DNA of 64,000 nt from DATMER01 sp034667225 (lineage in GTDB: Bacteria; Acidobacteriota; Thermoanaerobaculia; Multivoradales; UBA5704). Each line of letters opens with the position of its first letter. Positions within the stretch are counted from its first letter, which is position 1. A program made the translations under genes and the position numbers. Shown here piece by piece: positions 32,571 to 41,900 of this stretch. The notes beneath the pieces are model-generated. The model searched no databases. It was not told where the DNA came from and saw only the letters and a program-made list of their open reading frames with translations. Where the stretch lies: positions 207,874 to 271,873 of the forward strand of contig JAXDKG010000026.1 of assembly GCA_034667225.1 (NCBI GenBank), written 5' to 3'.

Positions 32571-33116
32571 ATGAGAAGCACCGTGTTCGTCACCACCGCC
32601 GTCCTAATCCTCAGCCTGTCCACCGTCGCCCGGGCGGACGATCGGGATCGCTACCGGCAAGACGATCGTTATCAGGACCGTTACGACGACCGCTATCGGG
32701 GTGACTCCCGGAACGGACGCGTCGACGACATCGCCCGCGAGATCGAGAACACGGCGGCAGCCATGCGCCGTGAGTACGAGCGCAACAACCGCCGGCCGGA
32801 CCGCGACGAGGCCCGGGTGGCCTCCGCCCTGCGCGAGTTGCACGAAGAGGCGTACCAGCTCTCCCGATCCTCCTCAGGGAGCTACCGCCGGGACTCGCGC
32901 CGCAATCAGGGCCTTGACGGCCTGCTCAGGGCCTTTGACCAGGCAGCGGACTCGCTGAGGCGCATCGATTCCCGGCCCTACGTCGACCGGGGCATGGACC
33001 GCATCTGGAGTCTGATGTCGCAGTTGGACCGCCAGTACGGTGGCCGCTCCGACCGCTATAGCCGGGGCTGGCGTGACCACGGCTACGATCGTGACCGCGA
33101 CCACTACCGCAACTAA
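32571..33116 (+). CDS. Exported Arg/Asp/Tyr-rich protein
   Basis: A 181-residue secreted protein of low complexity. Signal peptide: MRSTVFVTTAVLILSLSTVARA. The mature start is a run of DRYRQDD-like repeats, followed by a helical core (DEARVASALRELHEEAYQLSR, LLRAFDQAADSLRRIDSRPYVDRGMDRIWSLM) and another DRYSRGW-like tail. Charged tandem repeats at both ends with a helical middle suggest a periplasmic or surface scaffold. An AAGGAGAA site precedes the ATG. Its stop shares bases with the stop of an arginase relic on the other strand. Confidence 0.7.
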   Translation: MRSTVFVTTAVLILSLSTVARADDRDRYRQDDRYQDRYDDRYRGDSRNGRVDDIAREIENTAAAMRREYERNNRRPDRDEARVASALRELHEEAYQLSRSSSGSYRRDSRRNQGLDGLLRAFDQAADSLRRIDSRPYVDRGMDRIWSLMSQLDRQYGGRSDRYSRGWRDHGYDRDRDHYRN

Positions 33117-33217
33117 AAAACCTGTTCGAGCAGACCGACCAGCCTCGACCCGTACACACCGTCCGGGTCGAGGCTTGGATCGTAGATCGTCACTTCCATA
33201 CCGAGCGCCTTCGGGTT
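33113..33217 (-). pseudogene. Relic of an arginase/agmatinase-family gene (C-terminal 34 codons)
   Basis: The minus strand gives NPKALGMEVTIYDPSLDPDG then VYGSRLVGLLEQVF and a TAG. The GMEVTIYDPSLDPDG pattern is the typical last strand-loop of arginase/formiminoglutamase-fold enzymes. Upstream the sequence turns into non-coding DNA and the L,D-transpeptidase gene, so only the tail remains. Part of the GCCTCGACCCG/CGGGTCGAGGC inverted repeat at 33142-33174 lies inside it. Confidence 0.5.
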
Positions 33218-33239
33218 CGTCCGTGTCAGTCCGTGTTCT

Positions 33240-34070
33240 TTAGAGAGAAGCCAGCGAGGTGGTAGCGCCGCCGCAGGTGTTCGAGGAAGCGGCCTGGAGC
33301 CAGTCCTGATCGCCGCCGTAGGAGAAGACGAAGCTCCCGCTCTTGATCGTGTCGATGACCTTCGGAGCCATCTTCTCGGAGAGGGCCGGGCAGCCCCAGC
33401 TCCGGCCGAGGCGGCCCTGGGCGCGGGCCTGCTCGGGGCTGACATACCAGGCGCCGTGCATCACGATGTGGCGCTCCTCGGCGAGGTCGTTGAAGCCCTT
33501 GTCCAGGCCCTGGAGCTTCAAGGAGTAGCCGTTGCCGCCGGTGTAGGTGCCGCCGGTCAGGAAGAGGCCGAGGCTGGTCTGGTGGCTGTCGTTCAGGTTC
33601 GAGAACCGGGTGGCGTAGTTGTCGCCGGTCCCGCGGCCGTGGGCCACCAGCTCGTGGAAGAGCACCTCGCCGCGCTCGAGGTCGAGCACCCAGAGGCGGG
33701 GCTCGGTCGAGGGCAGGGAATAATCAATGACGGTCAGCAGGTCCTCACGTCCATCTACGCCGCGGGTCTTGGCACAGGCGACGGCGTCGAGCGCCATGGC
33801 CAGCACCTTCGGCGACAGCCCGTCGGCCCCGTTGGCCAGGAGCGCCGTGGCCGGGCTCGTGACCGCGGGAACAGCGGCCGGAACAGCCGTGACGACCACC
33901 GCGGGAGCGGGAGCCGAATCCGCAGCCAGCGTCGACACCTCGGGCAGATAGGAGCCGGAGCTCAGACCGACGAGAGTCAGGAGGATGGCGGGGAGCCGGA
34001 GCGCTTTACCAAGGGCACGGAGGCGGGGATTGCGGACACCTGCAGAGATCGTAGTAGTTTCGACCGTCAC
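33240..34070 (-). CDS. L,D-transpeptidase catalytic-domain protein (YkuD_2 type)
   Basis: A 276-residue exported protein of the murein L,D-transpeptidase family. A signal anchor (LRLPAILLTLVGLSSGSYL) is followed by an Ala/Pro/Val-rich linker and the catalytic domain: VIDYSLPSTEPRLWVLDLERGEVLF, VAHGRGTGDNYATRFSN, RHIVMHGAWYV and the active site GRSWGCPAL with nucleophile Cys. It would form 3-3 cross-links or attach proteins to peptidoglycan. The GTG at 34070 is chosen because GGAGGG is spaced seven bases upstream. The neighbouring cell-wall kinase cluster is divergent. Confidence 0.85.
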   Translation of the reverse strand: MTVETTTISAGVRNPRLRALGKALRLPAILLTLVGLSSGSYLPEVSTLAADSAPAPAVVVTAVPAAVPAVTSPATALLANGADGLSPKVLAMALDAVACAKTRGVDGREDLLTVIDYSLPSTEPRLWVLDLERGEVLFHELVAHGRGTGDNYATRFSNLNDSHQTSLGLFLTGGTYTGGNGYSLKLQGLDKGFNDLAEERHIVMHGAWYVSPEQARAQGRLGRSWGCPALSEKMAPKVIDTIKSGSFVFSYGGDQDWLQAASSNTCGGATTSLASL

Positions 34071-34193
34071 TAAGCAGCCCTCCAAGTTGTTGGTCGAACG
34101 TCCTGCGCTATCAGGCCGTTACCGGGGTTTTCGTCTCTCCATCTTTCTAACACACTCAGTCTAAGCCGGATTCCGGTTCGGCAGACCAATTTT

Positions 34194-34208
34194 GTGTAAT
34201 GTTTACAC
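34194..34208. promoter_or_regulatory. Palindromic site GTGTAA-TGT-TTACAC
   Basis: A perfect 6-bp inverted repeat around TGT, in the 258-base gap between the divergent L,D-transpeptidase gene and the FHA/kinase operon. It resembles an operator of a dimeric repressor. The gap also carries AAGGAC-rich nonamer-like repeats (34211-34250). No promoter box is convincing. Confidence 0.35.
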
Positions 34209-34328
34209 GCCTAAGGACAAGGACCCAAAGGACTTAAAGACCGAAAGGACCGGGCAGGCACAACCCCTCCTCCCTTTCCTCCGTACAGATATACTCACCC
34301 CGGGCTCGGGACCGGCCAGGAGGCCCTT

Positions 34329-35180
34329 GTGACGACCATCAAAGACCGTGCGACCGGGCGGGACGTCGTTCTCGCCATTCGCGAAAACATGCTGCAGAGC
34401 CTCGAACCGCTGGTCACCGAGACCGTCGCGCCGAGCCTGTATCAGGTGTATCTCCACGCGGAAGACCACGAGCACCTGCGGAGCCTCTTCCCCAAGCTCG
34501 AAGCCGAGGCGCGCAAGCTCCTCGAGGATGAGCTCGAGAAGCTCAACCGCTCCGCCATCCCCCTCTCCATGCGCGCCAAGAGCCTCATCCGCCGCAAGGA
34601 GCCGCCGCAGCCGACCATGCGCTACGTCAACGCCGAGGGCCGCTGGTCCATCCGCTTCCAGGAGGACCCCAACGGCACGCTCCAGCCCGGCGACATCGAG
34701 GTCGTCTCCGAGTTCGCCCAGCCGCCGAGCGCGGGCTACACCTCGGGGTCCAAGACCAAGCGCATCTCCACCACCCGACGCCTGGGCGAGAGCACGGTCG
34801 CCCGCCGCGAGGACACCGGGATCTCCTTCGCCCGCATCACGTTCCAGGACAACCGGGGGCCGCAGACCTACCTGATGACCAAGGACGAGATCGTCATCGG
34901 CCGCGAAGCCGGCGACGCCTTCGTCTGGGTCGACCTCCGCCTCGACACCTTTCCGGACGTCTCCCGCGAGCACGCCCGCCTCCAGCGCACGCCCGCAGGC
35001 TCGTTCCGGATCAAGGACCTGAGCAAGCTGGGCACGACCGTCAACGGCACGCCGGTCCCGCCCAGCCTCCAGATGGCGGAGGGCGGGCCGAAGGACCTCG
35101 ACCGCTGGACCGACATCCCCGACCGCGCCCGCATCGGCCTCGCCGGGGTGGTCGCTCTCGAATTCGAGAAGACGTCATGA
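34329..35180 (+). CDS. FhaA-like protein: DUF3662 plus FHA domain
   Basis: A 283-residue cytoplasmic phosphopeptide-binding protein. Residues about 10-130 match DUF3662 (FhaA N-terminus: LVTETVAPSLYQVYLHAEDHEHLRSLFPKLEAEARKLLEDELEKLN), and residues about 180-270 form an FHA domain with YLMTKDEIVIGREAG, SREHARL and TTVNGTPV, the phosphothreonine-binding loops. FhaA proteins in actinobacteria bridge Ser/Thr kinases and cell-wall enzymes. The gene begins GTG at 34329 and is first in a six-gene cluster running to 43193; the stop overlaps the next ATG (ATGA). Confidence 0.87.
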   Translation: MTTIKDRATGRDVVLAIRENMLQSLEPLVTETVAPSLYQVYLHAEDHEHLRSLFPKLEAEARKLLEDELEKLNRSAIPLSMRAKSLIRRKEPPQPTMRYVNAEGRWSIRFQEDPNGTLQPGDIEVVSEFAQPPSAGYTSGSKTKRISTTRRLGESTVARREDTGISFARITFQDNRGPQTYLMTKDEIVIGREAGDAFVWVDLRLDTFPDVSREHARLQRTPAGSFRIKDLSKLGTTVNGTPVPPSLQMAEGGPKDLDRWTDIPDRARIGLAGVVALEFEKTS

Positions 35181-35296
35181 TGGACGGAATGACCACGCTC
35201 TACTGGGCACGCCTGGTCTTCCTCGCCGTCCTCCTGTTGCTGGCGGGTGCCCTCGCTGCGCTCTCCATGGCCCGCGACAAGCGAGGGAAGAAATAG
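35177..35296 (+). CDS. 39-residue single-pass membrane protein
   Basis: A very short gene between the FhaA-like and phosphatase genes: start ATG overlaps the upstream stop (ATGA) and the stop TAG lies one base before the TTG start of the phosphatase. It encodes one hydrophobic helix (LVFLAVLLLLAGALAALSMA) with a short acidic/polar N-terminus and a basic C-terminal tail (RDKRGKK). The tight packing on both sides makes chance unlikely. It may anchor a partner of the kinase/phosphatase cluster; function unknown. Confidence 0.65.
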   Translation: MMDGMTTLYWARLVFLAVLLLLAGALAALSMARDKRGKK

Positions 35297-35297
35297 C

Positions 35298-36959
35298 TTG
35301 AGCCCTTCACGGCGGATCGCGGCGGCGGGCACCGATCCGGGCCGCGAGCGGGAGAACAACGAGGACCGCGTCCTCTGCGAGCCCGAGCGCGGCATCTTCG
35401 CGGTGGTCGACGGCGTCGGCGGCGAGTCCGGCGGCGAGGTGGCCTCGCAGATCGCCACGGACGTGCTCCGCGCCCGCCTCTCCCGGCGCACCACCGACCT
35501 CGACCGCCTGGTGCGCGAGGCCATCGCGCTCGCCAATCGCCAGATCTTCGAGCGCGCCCAGGCCGACCCCCGCCTGGCCGGCATGTCGTGCGTGCTCACC
35601 GTAGCCCTCCTGGATGGAGACCGCGCCACCATTGGCCACGTCGGCGACAGCCGCCTCTACCTGCTGCGCCGCGGCGAAATCAGCAAGGTCACCCGCGACC
35701 ATTCCCCCGTGGGAACCCGCGAGGATGCCGGCGAGATCTCCGAGGAAGAGGCCATGCACCACCCGCGGCGCAACGAGATCTTCCGCGACGTGGGCTCCGC
35801 CCCGCACGAGCCGGACGACCAGGGATTCGTCGAGATCCACCAGATCCCTTTCGATGCGGACAGCGCCCTCCTGATCTGCAGCGACGGCCTGTCCGACCTC
35901 GTCCCCTCCGCCCGCATCCGGCAGGCGGTCGAGGCCCATGCCGGCGACCCGCAGGCGGCCATCGACCAGCTCATCGACGAGGCGAACGAGGCCGGCGGCA
36001 AGGACAACATTTCCATCGTGATCGTCGAAGGGGAGCGCTACGCCGAGAGGGTGCGCGGAGCGGCCGCGCTGGATGACACCCGATCCGGCAAGGTCGTTCC
36101 CAAGCCCGCGCCCAAGCAGTTCGGCGCGGCCCATGCGAAGGAGCGGAGCGTCCTCCCCTGGATCCTGCTCCTTCTGATCCTGGCTGCCGCGGCCGGGGCC
36201 TGGTTCTACCCGCCGGTCCGCGAACGTGTGCTGGGGCTGATCGAGGGACAGGACACTCCGGTCCCCACTCCACCGCCGACGCCGATCCTCCACGTCGGCC
36301 CCGGGGAAGCCGACTTCTTCTCGATCTCCGACGCTCTGGCTGCAGCCAGGCCCGGGCAGACCATCGAGGTCGCCCCCGGCCAATATCAGGAGACGGTCGA
36401 GCTCAAGGACGGCGTGGCCCTGGTCAGCCGCACGCCGCGAGGCGCCGTGATCCAGGCTCCCGATGCGGCGCCTGCCGTCAGCGGACACGGGGTGCGCACA
36501 CGCTTCGTGGGGTTCAAGATCGAAGCCGGGGCCGTGGGCCTGCTCTTGGACGGCGCTCAGGTCGAGGTGTCCGAGGTGGAGGTCACGGGCGCCGCCGAGG
36601 CCGGGATCGCAATCTCGGGCGCGGACCGCTCCTCGATCGAGGCAAGCTTTGTCCATGACAACGCCGGGGCCGGCATCGCGGTGGATGGCGGCGCGGCCAC
36701 CCGGATACGCCAGAATCTGATCGCGCGGAATGGCACGAAGACGCCAAAACGGCCGGGAATCGAGATCCGCGGGCAGGCGAGGCCCTTGCTCATCGAGAAC
36801 CGCATCGAGGGCAACGGTGCTGCCGGGGTGTGGCTGCCCACTGCGGAGAGGACGGACGAGATCTTGCAGTGGAACCAGTTCGGCCGGGCCTCCAGGTCCC
36901 AGGCGGTTCGGGTCGCCCCCACCCCCGCTTCTACCCCTGTACCCGGAGGAAATCGGTAA
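35298..36959 (+). CDS. PP2C-type Ser/Thr phosphatase with transmembrane helix and beta-helix domain
   Basis: A 553-residue PP2C-family phosphatase, the counterpart of PstP. The catalytic domain (residues about 5-250) has the metal motifs GRERENNEDRVL, AVVDGVGGESGG, IGHVGDSRLYLL and CSDGLSDL, then GGKDNISIVIV. A single transmembrane helix follows (PWILLLLILAAAAGAWFY, about 286-303), then a Pro linker and an extracytoplasmic right-handed beta-helix (residues about 330-535; repeated GAGIAVDGGAATRIRQNLIA-like rungs of the carbohydrate-binding CASH type). The start is a TTG directly after the small-membrane-protein stop. Confidence 0.88.
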   Translation: MSPSRRIAAAGTDPGRERENNEDRVLCEPERGIFAVVDGVGGESGGEVASQIATDVLRARLSRRTTDLDRLVREAIALANRQIFERAQADPRLAGMSCVLTVALLDGDRATIGHVGDSRLYLLRRGEISKVTRDHSPVGTREDAGEISEEEAMHHPRRNEIFRDVGSAPHEPDDQGFVEIHQIPFDADSALLICSDGLSDLVPSARIRQAVEAHAGDPQAAIDQLIDEANEAGGKDNISIVIVEGERYAERVRGAAALDDTRSGKVVPKPAPKQFGAAHAKERSVLPWILLLLILAAAAGAWFYPPVRERVLGLIEGQDTPVPTPPPTPILHVGPGEADFFSISDALAAARPGQTIEVAPGQYQETVELKDGVALVSRTPRGAVIQAPDAAPAVSGHGVRTRFVGFKIEAGAVGLLLDGAQVEVSEVEVTGAAEAGIAISGADRSSIEASFVHDNAGAGIAVDGGAATRIRQNLIARNGTKTPKRPGIEIRGQARPLLIENRIEGNGAAGVWLPTAERTDEILQWNQFGRASRSQAVRVAPTPASTPVPGGNR

Positions 36960-36963
36960 GGGC

Positions 36964-38958
36964 ATGCTGACTCAAGCGCGCGTGGGACGCTTCGAGATCC
37001 GGGATTTCCTCGGCCGCGGAGCCATCGGCGACGTGTATCTTGCCTGGGACCCGAAGCTCGCCTCGGAGGTCGCGCTCAAGCTGGTCCGCACCGCCAAGAC
37101 CGACCCCGAAATGGTCGCGGCCGAGCGCAACGGCACCCTTCTCCAGGACGCCCTCGCCCAGGTCGCTCCCCAGGTCGCCGCGGTCTACGAGCAGGGAGAC
37201 CAGGACGGCTTCTTCTGGGTCGCCATGGAGTACGTGGCCGGGACCGACCTCGCCCAGGTGATCGAGCGCGAGGCCCCGTTCGACGAGCAGAGGGCCGTGA
37301 ACATTGCGCTCCAGCTCTGCGAGATGCTGGAGATGTTCCACGAGCTCACGACCGAGGGCCGCCGGGGCATCGTCCACGGCGACCTGAAGCCCGAGAATAT
37401 CCGGATACAGGAAGGCGACCGTGTCCGCGTGCTGGACTTCGGCATCGCCAAGCACCTCTCCCAGACCCGGCGCTTCACGCACAACCTCTTCGGAAGCCTC
37501 CCCTACACGCCGCCCGAGCGCCTGAACTCGGGCCGGCTCGACGCCCAGTCCGACCTCTGGGCCGTGGGCGTGATCCTCTACCTGATGGTGGCCGCCTATC
37601 CGCCGTGGTCCGGGCAGGATCCCGAGGAGCTGGAGAGGCGCATCCGCCATGGCGAGCCTCCCATCCCCCTGCCCGAGGGAGTCTCGCCGGGCCTCAAGAA
37701 GATCCTCTACCGGGCGCTCGCCTTCAATCCCGAGCGGCGCTACGCCAGCGCGGGAGCGCTGCGGGCCGACCTCGAAGCCTGGCGCGACGGCCGGCCTGTG
37801 CCGGAACCCGAAGAGGAGCCGGCACGGGACGATCTGAACGCGACCCGCCGGACTTCCCGGCCGCTGGACGACTCGCGGGCGGGCGAAACGCGGCGGACGG
37901 ATCGGCCTATCCCGGCAGGCTTGGATGCTACACGCCGGACCTATGAGCCCGGGGTTGCCATCCCTCCGGCTCCCCCACCGCCCCTTGCGGATCAGCTCGC
38001 CTCGGTCCCGGGTCCGCAGCCGGATGAGCCGGCGAAACCGAAGCGCCGCAAGCGCAAGTGGCTCGCCCTGGCCGGCGCGCTGCTGATCGCCTTCGGAGCC
38101 TCCCAGTTCTGGATCCAGGGCGAGGCGCAGGAGCTCCAGCGCGCCCTGGTCACGGACACCGATCCGGACCTGCTCGCGATCCTGCAGAACTACCGCAAGG
38201 TCTCCTGGCTGGGGATATTCAACCCATCCATGGGCAAGGTCCGCGACGAGCTGCGGGAAGCGCTGGTGACCTCGGCCGACCGGCTCATCGACGGCTATCA
38301 CGGCGACTACCCGAGCACCCGGGAGCGCGGCTGGCAGACGGCCTACGAATACCTCCAGGGAGCGGTCGAGCTGAACTACCTCGACCGGAAGGTGCGCGCC
38401 AAGATGTACTACGCCAAGGCGCACCTGGACCGGATCGAGTCGCAGACGCTGAAGCAACGGGGTGAGCGGGCGGCGGCGAGCCAGAAGGTCGACGCCGCGA
38501 TCTCGAGCTTCCGCGAAGCGGCGCGCCGCGACAAGGACTGGCCCGACCCCTATCTCGGCCTGGCCCGCGTCCATGCCTATGAGCGGCCCGATCTGGACGA
38601 GCTCCAGAAATCGCTGGTGGAGCTCGAGAAGCGCGGCTACCACCTCGGCAAGCGCGAGCGGACCATGGAGGCAGACGGCTACCGCATGCGCGCCGACGAG
38701 CTCTGGGCAAGGGCGCAGAAAGCGCGCGGCACCGATGCCGAAACCGAGCTGCTGGAGAAGACCCGCGACAACCTCCTCCAGGCGATCAACTTCTATGACG
38801 ACGCCGCGGGCTATGCCGACGTCAAGACCAACCGGGCCAGGGCGCACGACCGCCTCGACCAGGTCCAGACGCGGCTCCGTGTGCTGGAGACCCCCGGCTT
38901 CCTGGACGAGCTCTTCGGGATCACCGTCGAGCAGGGAAGGCAAGGACCCGATGGTTAG
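36964..38958 (+). CDS. Membrane Ser/Thr protein kinase (PknB-like) with C-terminal helical repeat domain
   Basis: A 664-residue transmembrane kinase. The kinase domain (residues about 5-275) has P-loop GRGAIG, K39, HGDLKPEN with catalytic D140 and DFGIAKH with D158. The catalytic loop reads HGD instead of HRD, so this is a non-RD kinase, usually not dependent on activation-loop phosphorylation. A Thr/Arg-rich juxtamembrane region (DATRRT, NATRRTSR) offers likely autophosphorylation sites. A transmembrane helix at about 365-383 is followed by a helical TPR-like extracytoplasmic domain (AKMYYAKAHLDRIESQTLK, DPYLGLARVHAYERP) instead of PASTA repeats. Confidence 0.9.
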   Translation: MLTQARVGRFEIRDFLGRGAIGDVYLAWDPKLASEVALKLVRTAKTDPEMVAAERNGTLLQDALAQVAPQVAAVYEQGDQDGFFWVAMEYVAGTDLAQVIEREAPFDEQRAVNIALQLCEMLEMFHELTTEGRRGIVHGDLKPENIRIQEGDRVRVLDFGIAKHLSQTRRFTHNLFGSLPYTPPERLNSGRLDAQSDLWAVGVILYLMVAAYPPWSGQDPEELERRIRHGEPPIPLPEGVSPGLKKILYRALAFNPERRYASAGALRADLEAWRDGRPVPEPEEEPARDDLNATRRTSRPLDDSRAGETRRTDRPIPAGLDATRRTYEPGVAIPPAPPPPLADQLASVPGPQPDEPAKPKRRKRKWLALAGALLIAFGASQFWIQGEAQELQRALVTDTDPDLLAILQNYRKVSWLGIFNPSMGKVRDELREALVTSADRLIDGYHGDYPSTRERGWQTAYEYLQGAVELNYLDRKVRAKMYYAKAHLDRIESQTLKQRGERAAASQKVDAAISSFREAARRDKDWPDPYLGLARVHAYERPDLDELQKSLVELEKRGYHLGKRERTMEADGYRMRADELWARAQKARGTDAETELLEKTRDNLLQAINFYDDAAGYADVKTNRARAHDRLDQVQTRLRVLETPGFLDELFGITVEQGRQGPDG

Positions 38959-38970
38959 AGGAACTCCCGA

Positions 38971-41900
38971 ATGGCCGTGACCCGCAGCACCGCCGCCGAG
39001 CGCCGGCAGCGCCAGCCGGCCGGGTATGCCGTCCCCGGGCTCCGGCCCGCGGCACGCAACCAGGAGATGGCGCTCCTGGGCGGCGGCCTCGCCGTGGTCC
39101 TCCTCGGCCTTCTCCTGGTCTATCTCGCGGTCGCCCACCCCCTGGCCGACGTGGAGAAGGGCCTCGCCAGCGGCAACGTGCTCAACCTCAACGACCTGCG
39201 GCAGCCCGAGGATCTCCTTCCCTTCCTCGGCTTCGTCACCGAGCCGGTCGAGCGCACCTTCATCGCCCGCCGCATCTGGCGCCGCACCCAGGAAGGGCCG
39301 GTGCCCAACGTGGGCGAGCTGGCCAAGATCCGCGTCCCTGCCGCCGAGATCGAGAGCGAACGGCGGCTGCCGCGGATGCGCGAGCGCCTGGAGGGCCTGC
39401 GCGGATCCGTCACATCCGAGGAGCTCACCGTCCGCCTCCTCACCCTGGCCGAGTTGCGCGAGCTCAAACCCCACATGATCGTCCGCAGTCCGCGCCAGTT
39501 CCGCTCCTCGCTCTGGCTCTGGGCCGGGGTGATGCTCGCCGGCTTCCTGCTCGTCCACGTGGCCTGGCGCGTCCGCCGCTTCCCGGGCGACGAGCTGATC
39601 CTCCCCATGCTCCTGGTGCTCACCGGCATCGGGCTCATGGTGATGGTGAGCGTCCGCGATCCCCTGCGCGACCTCACCCTCTACCGGCCCTTCGCCCAGG
39701 GCGTGCTCATCGGCTGCCTGCTGCTCCTCGCCGCCAGCCAGGTGGACTGGGAGCGGTCGCCGATCCGGCGCATGACCTTCCTGCCGCTGGTCGCGGCGCT
39801 CGGCCTGTCAGTCATGCTGATCCTCTTCGGCAGCGGCCCGGGAGGCAGCGACGCCAAGGTGAACCTCTTCGGGTTCCAGCCGGTCGAGGCGGTCAAGATC
39901 CTGATCGTCCTCTTCCTGGCCGCCTACTTCTTCGACCGCTGGGAGTTCCTGCGCGAGCTGCCGGAGCGCCGGCTGCCCGGGTTCCTCTCCAAGCTCGGAC
40001 TGCCGAAGCTGGAGTACGCGCTGCCGCCGTTCCTCGCCATGGGCGCGGTGCTCGCCTTCTTCTTCCTGCAGCGCGATCTCGGACCGGCCCTGGTGCTCGC
40101 CTTCCTCTTCCTGATCCTCTACTGCGTGGCGCGCGGGCGGCCGGTGATGCTGGTGCTCGGCACGCTCGTGATCCTGGCCGGCTTCTATACCGGCTACAAG
40201 CTCGGCGTGCCGCACACGGTCACCGGCCGCATCCAGATGTGGATGTCGCCCTGGGACAACTCCTTCCGCGGCGGCGATCACCTGGCGCAATCGCTCTGGG
40301 CGCTCTCCGGCGGCTCGCTCTCCGGCACCGGCCTGGGGCTCGGGCAGCCCGGGCGAGTGCCGGAAGCCCACACCGACATGGTCCTCGCCGCGATCGGCGA
40401 GGAGCTCGGCTTCCTCGGGCTGCTCGCGGTGCTCGGGCTCTACGCCGCCCTGGTCTGGCGCGGCCTGCGCGCGGCGAGGCGAGCGGGAACCATCTACGGC
40501 TTCTTCCTGGCGCTCGGGCTCTCGGTGCTGACCGCGCTGCACATCCTCCTCATCGCGGGCGGCGTGGTGGGGCTGGTGCCGCTCTCAGGCGTGGTCTCCC
40601 CGTTCCTGAGCTTCGGCCGGTCGGCCATGCTGGCCAACTTCGCCCTTTTCGGGATCATCCTGGGCCTTTCGGCCCGGCCGGCTCCGAGGGAAGGGACTGC
40701 AGACGCGACGGCCAAGTTCGACAACGCTCTCCGCTGGGTGGCGACGGGGCTGGCCGCGGCCGGAATGGCAATCGTCCTGCGCTCGGCATGGGTGCAGGTG
40801 ATCCGGCCGAACCGGGTGGTCACCCGCGGCGCGCTAACTCTCCAGGGGGATGGCCTGCGCCGCTTCCAGTACAACCCGCGGCTCGAAGACATCGCCGAGA
40901 CCATCCCCCGCGGCTCGATCCTCGACCGCAACGGCCTGCCCCTCGCCACCAGCGACCCGCAGGAGCTGCAAAAACACAAGACTGCGCTCGGCACGCTCGG
41001 CGCCGCCTTCGACCCGGGCCGTCCCCACCGCGCTGGCGAAGGCCCCGAGCGCTTCTATCCCTTCGGCGGCAGGACGTTCCACCTGCTGGGCGACCTCCGC
41101 TCGCGGGTCAACTGGGGGGCGACCAACACCTCCTATGCCGAGCGCGACGCGCGCATCCGCCTGCAGGGCTACGACGACTTCGCCGAGCTGATGTCGGTGA
41201 AGCAGCCGAACGGCACGGTCACGGAGCAGGTCCGCCGGGACTACACGGAGATCGTGCCCCTGCTCCGCCACCGCTGGCAGCCGGAGCACCGGGCGGTCAA
41301 GAAGATCCTGGAGCGGGAGCGCAATCTCAAGCTGACCATCGACGCCCGGCTCCAGATGCGGACGGCCGAGATCCTCCGCCGGGTCTCGGCGGGCCATGGC
41401 GCCGCCGCAGTGGTCCTGGATGCCGACTCCGGAGAAGTCCTCGCGAGTGCCACGTACCCCTGGCCGGAGCGCATGCCGGTCAAGGTGGTTGAAGGCAACG
41501 AAGCCGAGCTGATCGACCGGGCGCGCTACGGCATCTATCCGCCGGGCTCGACCTTCAAGCTGGTCACGGCGATAGCGGCGCTGCGCAAGGACCCGGCCGT
41601 TGCTCAGAAGACCTTCCTCTGCCAGCCGCTGCAGGGCGGTCGGGTGGGCAATCAGGTGCGCGGCTGGGGCCGGGCGATCCGCGACGATCCCACCGACAAG
41701 ACCCCTCACGGTGACGTGGACCTGATGAAGGGCATCACGGTCTCGTGCAACGCCTACTTCGCGCAGCTCGGCACCTACGAAGTCGGTCCGGAGGCCCTGC
41801 TGGAGACGGCGCAGATGATGGGGATCACGGTGGCGCGGCCGAACACGCCGGAGGCGCTCAAGGACGCGCTGCCCCAGGCCTCCTACGGCCAGGGGCAGGT

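Noticed and set aside
33142..33174. Inverted repeat GCCTCGACCCG/CGGGTCGAGGC as a terminator
   Set aside because: It falls inside the arginase relic and has no T tract, so termination is not supported, although it remains possible.
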